Position numbers and translations under genes: made by a program | Part shown: positions 1 to 9,500 of the stretch, piece after piece | Position numbering within the stretch: position 1 is the stretch's first letter | Layout of the letters: each line of letters opens with the position of its first letter | DNA from: Amia ocellicauda | Lineage: Eukaryota > Chordata > Actinopteri > Amiiformes > Amiidae | Length of the DNA: 64,000 nucleotides | Reading direction: 5' to 3' | Assembly (NCBI RefSeq): GCF_036373705.1 | Contig: NC_089864.1 | Span: 2,474,501-2,538,500, forward strand | Notes under the pieces: model-generated | Told to the model about the DNA's origin: nothing | The model's input: only the letters and a program-made list of their open reading frames with translations | Databases searched by the model: none

Positions 1-61
1 GTCAGTGTTAATGTGCTGTAGTGTCCAGTCAGTCAGTGTTAATGTACTGTTAATGTCAGTG
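1..61. repeat. Minisatellite fragment, CAGTCAGTGTTAATG type
   Basis: The window opens inside copies of the same 29-33 bp unit (TGTCCAGTCAGTCAGTGTTAATG and variants) that forms the long array at 2,927-3,408. The array may therefore be interrupted or may flank a larger unit that began before the window. Confidence 0.8.
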
Positions 62-592
62 TTAATGTCCCCTCCGTCTCCCCTGGTCCCCCTGTGTCTC
101 AGTGCTGTAATCCTGCTGTCAGTGCTGATACAGAGCCCGCAGGGAGATGGCCTGGCAGGGATTACCACTATCAGGCAGGTTAATGACAGCTGACAGGACC
201 TGGCCGGTGTGTCTTCTTCAGTCTATCCCTCAATCCTCCTCTCACCCGCTCGCTCCTTCAATTCCCCACTGATTCTCGAAATCTTCCTCTCTCTCTCTCG
301 TGCTCTATCTTTGTATAAGACTGGCAGAACAAACTGACACACTGACTGATTGACACACTGATTGATACACTGACTGACTAAATGACTGATTTTTATAGCA
401 AATTTTTTCTCCTCTCTCCTCTCTCATCCCTGTCTTTTTGTCCCCTCCATCCTGACTGCTGCTGTCTGTCTCCCTCTCCCTCCCTCTTCCGAGTAGAGAG
501 AAAATCTCATCACTTCAGTCAGGTCATTCTCATTGTTTTTTTTTTAAGAAGACAAACTGTGTGTCTATACATACACTCTCACACACGCACAC

Positions 593-698
593 TCTCTCTC
601 TCTCATACCGTTAAACAGTATAATGGGCCTGTGTGTCTGTGGGTCTGCACAGACAGACAGGCCCATTATACTGTTTAACGGTATGAGAGAGAGAGAGA
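593..698. repeat. Near-perfect inverted repeat (hairpin)
   Basis: The stretch from the CT run through ATACCGTTAAACAGTATAATGGGCC on the left reappears as its reverse complement on the right (GGCCCATTATACTG..., then a GA run). The arms are about 45 bp with one or two mismatches around a spacer of about 10 bases. No target-site duplication is evident because both flanks run into CT/GA simple repeat. It could be a recent template-switch inverted duplication or a tiny foldback element. Confidence 0.85.
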
Positions 699-2926
699 AA
701 GGCAGGAAGTGTAGAAACCGCGACTAAGGCTCAGACAGACTCTGCTCTCTCCCCCTCTCTCTCTTTCTCTCTCATCTTTCCTCCTCCTCCTTTCACTCAC
801 ATTGCATAGTTCCGCTGCTTGAGTTTTTTTTTTTGCAGAAATGCAGCCGTCTTGAACTATGTGTCAGCTTTGGCTGTTATACTGGGCCTGTGTGTGTGTG
901 TCTGTGTTTGAGCCACCCTGTGTGTGTGAGTCTGTGTGCATGCATGTGTGTGCGTGTGTGAGTCTGTATGCATGCGTGTGTGTGTGTGAGTGTTGGCTCA
1001 GTGTTGGCATAGTGTAGGGGTCAGCCCTGTGTGTCAGTCCCGGGCTGCCCAGGCCAGGTGGGACCAGTTTGTATTGGCGTGAAACCAGACTGCACGGCTG
1101 CATTAACTCTGCAGATCTGCCTGCTGCATTAATAGAATTAACCCCAGATTAGGACAGTGTGGGAGCGTGCTGGACTGTCTCTGCAGGACCAGGGCTGAGA
1201 CCCTGCTGGACTGGACTGTACTCTACTGTCAGTGCGTGTGCAGTGCTGTAGTGTGTGTTGTGTGTGTGTTATGTGCATGTGTGTGCTGTGTAGGCTGTGT
1301 TTCTCAGTTCAGCTCCGCACCAATCTGACATATCGTGCCGCACAATTGACGCTCACTTCCTCTTTCTCACTGACCCACTTCCTCTCCAGAGTGTGGCGAC
1401 ACCAGAGCGAGAGGGGAGGGGGGCGGGTGTCAGTGCAGTAGATACACACGAGCTCAACGGAAATGACATTGTGTTAACACTGCACTGAGAGGGGAGGGGA
1501 GAGGGTTAATATAGCACAAGCACACTGACCGACTGTAAAGTGCCGTACATCAGCGCTACTGTTAAGGACTGCGAGAGACAGGCGAGGTTAAAACAGTGCA
1601 GAGAGAGAGAGAGAGAGAGATGCGTGTCAATATGCTGATCACTATCTGTATTGTTACCCATTGCTCCTGTTACTGAGAACTGGGTCTGTCTCTGAATATA
1701 GGCAACACTGACTTAGTTCAGTCATGCCAATAAAGATTTTCTGAACTTGAACTTCAGAGAAAGTTTAACGGACTGACTAATCTTGTACCTAAAGCACTGT
1801 ACTGTACTGTTGTTACTGAGATATACTGTATTGCAGTGTAGTTTCTGTGCTCTACTTCAGTGGACTGGAGTTACTATACAGTATTGTTGTTACTGTAGTA
1901 TAGTTATTATACTGTAGTTTCTGTAGTGTAGGTACTGTACTGTATTGTAGTTTGTGTAGTGTATTTAATATACTGTATTGTAGTTACTGTGCTGTATTGT
2001 AGTTACTGTAGTTACTGTGCTGTATTGTAGTTTGTGTAGTATATTTAATATACTGTATTGTAGTTACTGTGCTGTATTGTAGTTTGTGTAGTGTATTTAA
2101 TATACTGTATTGTAGTTACTGTAGTTTCTGTGCTGTATTGTAGTTCGTGTAGTGTAGTTACTGTCCCTCTCCCTCTATCTCCCTCTCTCTCTCTCTCTCT
2201 CTCTCCGTCTTCACGCTCATCGTGTTGAAGCCGTGGTTGCGGTGGCGGCAGGTTTCCATGGCGATGCCGTGGTGTACCTCACACTGATGAAATTACAATC
2301 CGCTGCCCCCCCACCCGCTGTTCCCACAGCATCAGCAGAATCCTGGTCTCCTGGGCTGGCCGGCCGTGTCCAGCATAGCTCTGAATTCTGTTTGAATTTA
2401 TTGGAACGATAACTGGCAGCCTTTTGGTTCAGAGTGATTAAGTAATTTATAATATTAACCCCTTTAACTCCAGTGAAAGCGCTCATTGACGTCTGGTATC
2501 CCACAATGCACTGCGTTTAATGTCAATAACTCTAGTTGCGTAAAACTCTCTCTGTCTCTCTCTCCTTTCTTTCTCTCACTCCTTCTGCACTCCGTCTCTG
2601 GGTATTAATCTCTCTATATAGATCGCTCTTTTTCCCTTTCCTCTCGTCAGCCACCTGCCTGTCCCTGCCAGCCCTTCCTCCACCCTTCTCTCCCCTCCCG
2701 CTCTTCCTATCCCTCTCCTCTCTCTCTATCCTCCCCTCTCTCTCCTCTCTCTATCCCTCTCCCCCCACCTTTCTCCCACGTCTCTAACCCCCCACCCCGC
2801 CCCCAGTCAGACCCCCTGCAGTGCAGTGTCCTCAGTTAATCAGTTGAGTTCTTCTGGGGGGATCAGGGGGATTACACAGCTGTCACACACCCTAGGACAC
2901 ACGCACACACTGGACACAAACAGACC
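699..2926. other. Non-coding, simple-repeat-rich stretch
   Basis: I see no supportable exon here. It contains TG-rich DNA (about 885-990), a (GA)n run (about 1,603-1,620), CT-rich tracts (about 2,160-2,205 and 2,540-2,790) and the degenerate tandem repeat listed separately at 1,795-2,165. It is upstream or intronic DNA relative to the exon at 3,450. Confidence 0.6.
1795..2165. repeat. Degenerate tandem repeat, TACTGTATTGTAGTTACTG type
   Basis: Short variants of TACTGTATTGTAGTT alternate with TTTGTGTAGTGTATTTAATA. They make a longer unit of about 60-75 bp repeated at least three times between about 1,930 and 2,150. There is no coding potential. Confidence 0.75.
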
Positions 2927-3408
2927 AGTGTCCAGTCAGTCAGTGTTAATGTGCTGTAGTGTCCAGTCAGTCAGTGTTAATGTGCTGTAGTGTCCAGTCA
3001 GTCAGTGTTAATGTACTGTAGTGTCCAGTCAGTCAGTCAGTGTTAATGTACTGTAGTGTCCAGTCAGTCAGTCAGTGTTAATGTGCTGTAGTGTCCAGTC
3101 AGTCAGTGTTAATGTGCTGTAGTGTCCAGTCAGTCAGTGTTAATGTGCTGTAGTGTCCAGTCAGTCAGAGTTAATGTGCTGTAGTGTCCAGTCAGTCAGT
3201 CAGTGTTAATGGGCTGTAGTGTCCAGTCAGTCAGTGTTAATGTGCTGTAGTGTCCAGTCAGTCAGTGTTAATGTGCTGTAGTGTCCAGTCAGTCAGTCAG
3301 TGTTAATGTGCTGTAGTGTCCAGTCAGTCAGTCAGTGTTAATGTACTGTAGTGTCCAGTCAGTCAGTCAGTGTTAATGTACTGTAGTGTCCAGTCAGTCA
3401 GTGTTAAT
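2927..3408. repeat. Minisatellite of 29-33 bp units next to an exon
   Basis: About 15 head-to-tail copies of a unit reading AGTGTCCAGTCAGTCAGTGTTAATGTGCTGT. Units differ mainly by an extra CAGT and by TGCTG versus TACTG. The array stops about 40 bp before the acceptor of the exon at 3,450, so it occupies the 3' end of that intron. Related CAGTCAGT/GTATTAACCCC words occur before acceptors in PPT2 as well. Confidence 0.9.
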
Positions 3409-3449
3409 GAAGTGAAATGTATGTATTAACCCCCCCCTCTCTCTCTCAG

Positions 3450-3660
3450 GGGAATGTGTGTTTTGACGAGGGGAAGTTGGAGGTGCTGTTTGAGTATCCC
3501 TCTGAGGGGTCTCTGGGTCCCACACAGGACCCTGCTCCCCCGCCCCTCCCCCAACTCCGCGGTGCCACCCTGGAGGAGGAAGAAGAGGAGGAGGAGGAGG
3601 AGAAGGCAGCGGAGGGGGCCTTTCTGTCGAGGGGGGGGAGCCCTCGGACACTGCGTGTGG
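3450..3660 (+). CDS. Phostensin/taperin-like gene, one internal exon
   Basis: A 211-bp open exon between a pyrimidine-rich acceptor (CTCTCTCTCAG) and a GTGAGT donor. It is read in phase 0 and leaves one base. It encodes about 70 residues: a block containing CFDEGKLEVLFEYPSEGSL, a proline-rich linker, a run of glutamates and a short basic/Ser tail. The F-x-YPSE-S-L block followed by an acidic run resembles the C-terminal part of the actin-capping, PP1-binding phostensin (PPP1R18) and its paralog taperin (TPRN); this is recalled from family knowledge and was not searched. The earlier large exon should lie before the window. A possible last exon starts at 4,643 after a good CTCTCTCTGCAG acceptor and would add only DESCRR before a stop at 4,660-4,662; this is speculative. 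The minisatellite ends just before the exon. Confidence 0.5.
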
Positions 3661-6000
3661 GTGAGTGTCTACAGTGCGCTGTCACACAGCCGTGCCCGGT
3701 CACGCCCTGCTGTCACGCCTCACTGCGTACACTCGGCCAGTCAGTCAGGATGTGTCTGTGGTAGGGATGGGCGCTGAACCGGTGTTATGGTTTACAGCCA
3801 TTGAGATACACTACTACGGTATAGATACTATTCCTGCTGCGCTGATTAACTTACATAAGCCCCACTCGTCATGCTTTGCTTTAGAAATATAACTGGATTG
3901 ATTTGCTATTTACCAGTAAATAAACTGCACTTGGATTATTTATTTATACATGTCTGTTTGTACATTGGATTTATCTGCAGCGCAACAAATCAATCTGGTT
4001 TTTAAAAATTACAGCTCCTAAAATAAACAGACCAGGAACACAGCCCAGAGTTGTTTAGAGCAAGAGTGATTGTCAATAATGAGGGCTGCGTACATGTGAC
4101 ATATCCCTCCTGTCCCTCCTGCTTCATAATATGTTAAACAAGTGGAGCATATTATTTTATTTTATTTTATTTTATGTCAGTTGGAACCTAGAGAATTCAG
4201 CTGCATGATTTATACCAGTGGTTCTCGATCCTGGTCCTGGCTGAACACCGACCCTGCTGGTTTTTGTTCCAGCTGAGCTCTCAATTACTTAATTGAACCC
4301 TTAATTGAAGTAATAGTTTCCTAAATCTGAGCCTTTTAATTATTTTTAACAGTAGGGGTTTTAAGTTCAGTATAAAATTGTATAAGGAAATTATTATCTT
4401 ATTAAGGACCCAACTTATTATCAGTTACACACTTTAAAGATTCAAATGTAATAAAATTTCTTCAATTAAGGGTTCAATTAAATAATTGAGAGCTCAGTTG
4501 GAACAAGAATCAGCAGGGTCTGTGTTCTGCCAGGACCAGGATTGAGAACCACTGATTTATACTGTAATATTCAGGTTACTGCTGTAGTTTTGCTTACTGT
4601 CTTCATACCGTGGAAATTGTAATTATCTCTCTCTCTCTGCAGATGAATCCTGTCGCAGATAGCATCAGAAGTGGCTCATCAATATCTATCCATTTTTACT
4701 ATGAATGTCATTTTTATGAGAACAATTGTTTTTTTCAATGTTTTATTGCCCCAGGGGATACACCCTTACTGTATGGATCTGATTTTAATTTGGTTTGTTA
4801 TTTTTATTGCTTATTTGTGTTTATTTTTTAAATTGAAACCCTTTCCTCTGCTCCTCCGCCTGTAGACTGTGAAGCTCTGTTGTCCTGTAGTCTGAACCAG
4901 CGAATCCAAAACCCAGGGTGGGCTTCTCTCTGGGACGGGGGTGGGGGCAGTCTTTGTAGTGTTCCTTGACGGTTCTAGAACAGCAGTTTGTGTGTTCCTG
5001 TACTATTCTAGAACCAGTCTGTGTCCTGTAGTGTTCTAAAAGACCAGTTGGAGCTCTAGGTAGAAGTTGCTGAATGGAGAGCTACAGGACCAGGGCTGGA
5101 CACCCCTGCTGTACCGTGGCTCTCCAGGACCAGGGCTGGAGACCCCTGGATAATTATTCTTTAATCTGTTTAAGGTTTGTTTATTTAAAGGGAAATATTT
5201 TGTATGTTGATGTGTATGTTTTTATTAACATTGTTTTTTGCAAGTGATTAAATTGTGCTGGCATAGTTGTGTGTTTTTGCAGTTCACACACAGTGTCCTG
5301 TCTGTGCTTGAAGGTTTATAAAAGTGCTTGGAGAAAAAATGTTGGTTTGTTGGCTGTCTAATTTATTATTGTTTATAAACTGCATTTTTGTTTTGACGTA
5401 TACAAGCTTAAAGAACTTGCATCTCTTGTACTGTATGTTTTTGCTATAGTCCCTTCTTTGAGATGGGGCTGCATCAATACAATTTAATAAAATATTGCAT
5501 TGAATAGAGCCAAAGGAAAACATTTCTTGATGTTGGTCTCTCTCTGCTGTGCAGAGTCAGTACTGCATCAGCTGCTGTTCAGTTTCTATGGTGGGTGTTG
5601 GGTGTGTGGTATGGGGGAGCCACAGAATAATGGTCTAGAAATATGGACTGCCTGGTGTGGGATAATAATTGGCTTAATCATAGCTAATGCATAATTGTAA
5701 ATTATTGAGGACATCAGGTTAAATATAAAAGTCTATAAGGCACCCAGATTCTCCAACTTTTTGTAATTTAAAAAATGTAAAAAAATCAAGTAAAGTATTA
5801 ATTCAATTTAGCTTTCAGTTAATGAATTCAGGGGGCAGGACATGGGGTCCCAGGATTGGGAAACACTGTTACTGTTTAAATGAAATGATGTATAACATTT
5901 ATCAGTAGCTATAGTTAAAGTGCTGTGCTCTGCCTGACATCTCAGGCGACTTAACAAGGAAGTTAGAAAAGCAGAAGTTAAACAATGCTGACGAACAAGC
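3661..6000. other. Intron or intergenic DNA between the phostensin-like exon and the CRAT-like gene
   Basis: Apart from the weak candidate terminal exon at 4,643-4,662 and the hAT MITE at 4,216-4,554, I see no gene. There is a (TTTTA)n microsatellite near 4,151-4,175, and CTCCAGGACCAGGGCTGGA-type words recur at about 5,090-5,150 (also at 1,180 and 22,500). The remainder is AT-rich unique DNA. Confidence 0.55.
4216..4554. mobile_element. hAT-type MITE with 8-bp target-site duplication
   Basis: A 339-bp palindrome-like element. It starts CAGTGGTTCTC and ends GAGAACCACTG, and long inner arms (TGGTCCTGGC, CTGCTGG, GAGCTCTCAATTA...) are mirrored on the other side. The 8 bases on each side are identical (ATTTATAC), the target-site length expected for hAT transposons. 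It has no coding capacity. A related element lies at 60,139-60,393. Confidence 0.9.
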
Positions 6001-6004
6001 AATA

Positions 6005-6509
6005 CTGCACCACCCCTGAATGCGCAGCACTGCGCCTGCGTGCGGCCACACCGGAAACACTTCCCCAGGGTGCGGCCGAGTCACAACAACAACATCCGGG
6101 TCAGCGCCGGATTTGGGTTGACCGTATATCATGTAGAAAATATGCATAATAAATTGTAGTTGTAAACGCCGAGTTATACTACAGATAGGCAGATCTGATC
6201 AGATATATACGCATCTGTAGGCGTCCTGCTACAAGCCTCAGTCTGCAGCGCAGAGGTCTCTCCTGCGGCGCCAGGGAGCTGCAGCAGACGAGCATCCCCG
6301 CCGGCGCTTTCTGGGGCGCCTCCGCTCGGAGTCCTCCGGTACCCGAAGTGTGTCGGTTCTGCGTGACCGAAATCACACGCCGCCTCCCAGCCTGGCCCTC
6401 TGCGCGGAGCTGGACACGGCGCCCCGCTCGCCCGATTGCACAAGTGCCCGCCCCGCCGCAGCTCCGGCACAGCGGATCTCCGGATCTCCGGATCTCCACA
6501 CACAGCACG
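6005..6509 (+). promoter_or_regulatory. CpG-rich promoter region of the CRAT-like gene
   Basis: GC- and CpG-rich DNA directly upstream of the first coding exon, in sharp contrast to AT-rich DNA before 6,000. It contains TGCGCAGCACTGCGCCTGCG, close to NRF1-type GCGCATGCGC words, and a triple CGGATCTC repeat just before the start codon. I see no TATA box. The promoter role is inferred from position and composition. Confidence 0.6.
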
Positions 6510-9500
6510 ATGCTCAGACTCGACCCGGCGTGGCTGCGCCGCGGAGGCCAGCTGTGGACGGTAAGAGACAGACAGACAGGCAGGCAGACAGAGCATGGGT
6601 CACTGTTTGTACGCATGCGTTTCTGTTTTGATCGTGTTTAAATTCCACCTGCCTGCGATACAAAGTCTGAAAATAGCAGACACTGCAGACAGGGTGGATA
6701 ACAACACACACAGACACACAACAAACTCGGGGAGGTACAGGTGAGGTGTAGGTGTGTGTGAGATCCTGGATCCAACCTCGACTATAAGGAGATGCAAGTC
6801 CATCACCAACTCCTGGTCTACAGAGTTGTGGTGCTCCACACACTGCTATGGAGCCGAAATATGGACCACCTACAGTCGGCACCTTGAAGCATTGGAACAA
6901 AGCCACCAAAGATCCTCACAGAACATCTTGAGGAGCAGCTGGGAGGACAGGCGCACTAGTAACTGTTTTGGAGGCCAATATAAACAGCATCACCACTACC
7001 ATAATACAACGCCAACCCCGATGGACAGGCCATGTCATTCGTTTGCCAGAAACACGCCTCTGAAACCGATCATGTATTCCCAGTTGAGGCATGGTCAGCC
7101 AGCCCCTGGTGGGCAACAGAAGACCCTCAAGTAGAAGCCTCTATGGAGGACAGTCATACTCGAGTCGAGTGATAGCTCACAGTTGAAGTAGTCTATACTT
7201 TGACACAATCTGTCTGGGTTTATCTAGGGATACTGATCCGTTTCTGGGCTCTCTGAGGGCGTGTTGTGTTGAGCTGTCCTGTACGGTACTGTTGCACAGG
7301 GACAGACTGTTCTGCTTTTTTGAAGTGTTGTTTAAAACAGAAACACACACTGGCGCATAGATAACCTTGTTTGTACACAAACGCCACACACAGTGCAGAA
7401 GTTGACCTAGGAGTCTGTTTACTCCTCACTTTCTCCATCCAAACAATGTGGGGAAGCAATAAAAAAAGGCAAACACAATGCTAGGGTATATTGTCAAAAG
7501 TGTAGAATTGAGAACAAGGGCAGTGATGTTCAGACTGTACAATGCACTAGTTAGAGCTCATCTGGATACTGTGGACAGTTCTGGGCTCCACACTTCAAGA
7601 AAGATATCGCTGCTCTAGAGGCAGTTCAGAGGAGAGCAACCAGACTTATTCTAGGTCTGAAGGGAATGTCCTACTGAGAGACTGAGGAACTGAACCTTTT
7701 CACCCTGGAACAGAGGAGACTACGTGGGGACTTGATCCAAGACCACATCAAACCAGAGATACCACTTTTCCAGATCTGCAGGGACACAGGAGGCCCTTCT
7801 TCACACAGAGAGGCGTCACAATCTGAACAAACTCCCCAGCGATGTGGCTGAAGAGACAATTTGGGAACATTCAGAAACAGACTGGATAGGATCCTTGATC
7901 ACTTAGTTATTAAAGGACACCAAACGAGCACGATGGGGCGAATGGCCTCCTCTTGTTTGTAAACTTTCTTATATTCTCATGTTCTTATTCTCCTCCCCTC
8001 TCTCAGCATTGCACCCGGGGGTTCAGCTCCTCGGTGCCCCCTCAGCCCGTGCCCCCCCTGGAGCAGACGCTGTCCCGGTACCTGCGGGCGCTGGAGCCCC
8101 ACCTGCCCCCCAGCGAGTGGCAGCAGGCGCGGGCGGAGCTGCAGGAGTTCAGCCGGCAGGGTGGGGCCGGAGAGGGGCTGCAGAGGAGCCTGGAGAGGAG
8201 AGCGCAGCGCATGCACAACTGGGTACGGGCCGCCGCTACACAGCTACACAACTATACAAACACAACGACACAAACACACTGCCACACAGCGCACGCTCAC
8301 ACAACTGGGTAACCACTGCGCTGAGATCAGAACCACTGAGACGAGCACAGCTGCTAGCCTGATTACTCCCCTGCTCCCTCGCTCTCTCTCCCTCCCAGGT
8401 CTCGGAGTGGTGGCAGCAGTCAAACTATTTGGAGAGCCGACTGCCCCTGGCTGTTCACTCGAACCCGGCCGTCGCCCTGCCCCAGCAGGACTACAGCGAC
8501 TGGAGGGGACAGCTACTGTGAGCCAGTGTGTCAGTCAGGCAGTGTGCGAGTTGTTTATGCAGAGACTCTTCCTGATCTCTCTTTCTCTCTCTCTCTGTGT
8601 GCAGGTTTGCAGCGAAGCTCATAGCAGGAGTCCTGGACTTCAAAGCCAAAATTGACAGGTAACTGTCCCTGTGTGTCCCCCTCTGTCCCCATGTGTCGCC
8701 CTCTATCAGTGCCTCCTTCTCCTCACCTCTCTTTTGTAACCACTTAATAGACCATGCTAAATCAATACAGTGAGAAAACTAGATCAGGAATTGGAGCCCG
8801 TGATTGTCAGCCCTCCTGTACTGCAGCTTCTCCTCACACCTCTCCTGCAGCCCCTATGTCTCAGCTCTCTTACGTCTGCCGTGTTGGCTCTGTGTGTCAG
8901 GATGTGTGCTTATGATGCGTGTGATCACATTGACTCTCATAAATAATGACGATAAGAAGAACCAGGAATAACAGAACAACAAAAGTGTAACTGTTTCTCT
9001 CCCCCTCTCTCAGTCACGCTCTGCTGGTGGAGTACATGCGTGGCCGGCCCCTGTGCATGGAGCAGTACAGCCAGGTGTTCTCGTCCTGCCGTGTCCCGGG
9101 GCCGAAGCACGACCACGTCCTCCTGTACAACCGCATCCGCCGGCCGCCCACCCACATCACCGTGGTCCGGAACTTCCAGGTTCTCACCCCCTGCCCTCAC
9201 TGCTTACTCACCCTTTACTCACCTTGTACTTGCTGCTCACTCGCCCTTTACTCACCCTGTTGTCGCAGCAGTTCTTCCAGTTGGAGGTTTATAACAGTGT
9301 CCCTCTCTCTGCAGTTCTTCCAGCTGGAGGTGTATAACAGCGACGGCTCCCCTCTGACGGTGGGGCAGATCCACAGCCAGCTGCAGCGAATCCGAGCGCA
9401 GTCCTGGAAGACTGACAAGGAGCCCATGGGCATCCTGACCAGCCAGCACAGGAACACCTGGGGCCAGGCCTACAACCGGCTGCTGCGAGGTACGGCACAC

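Noticed and set aside
4643-4662. Terminal exon (DESCRR-stop) of the phostensin-like gene
   Set aside because: The acceptor is good and the phase fits, but six residues carry no family signal. Not listed as a separate feature.
6174-6616. Minus-strand frames of about 140 codons over the CRAT-like CpG island
   Set aside because: GC-rich promoter DNA has few stops. I saw no motif, no splice-site support and no homolog resemblance.
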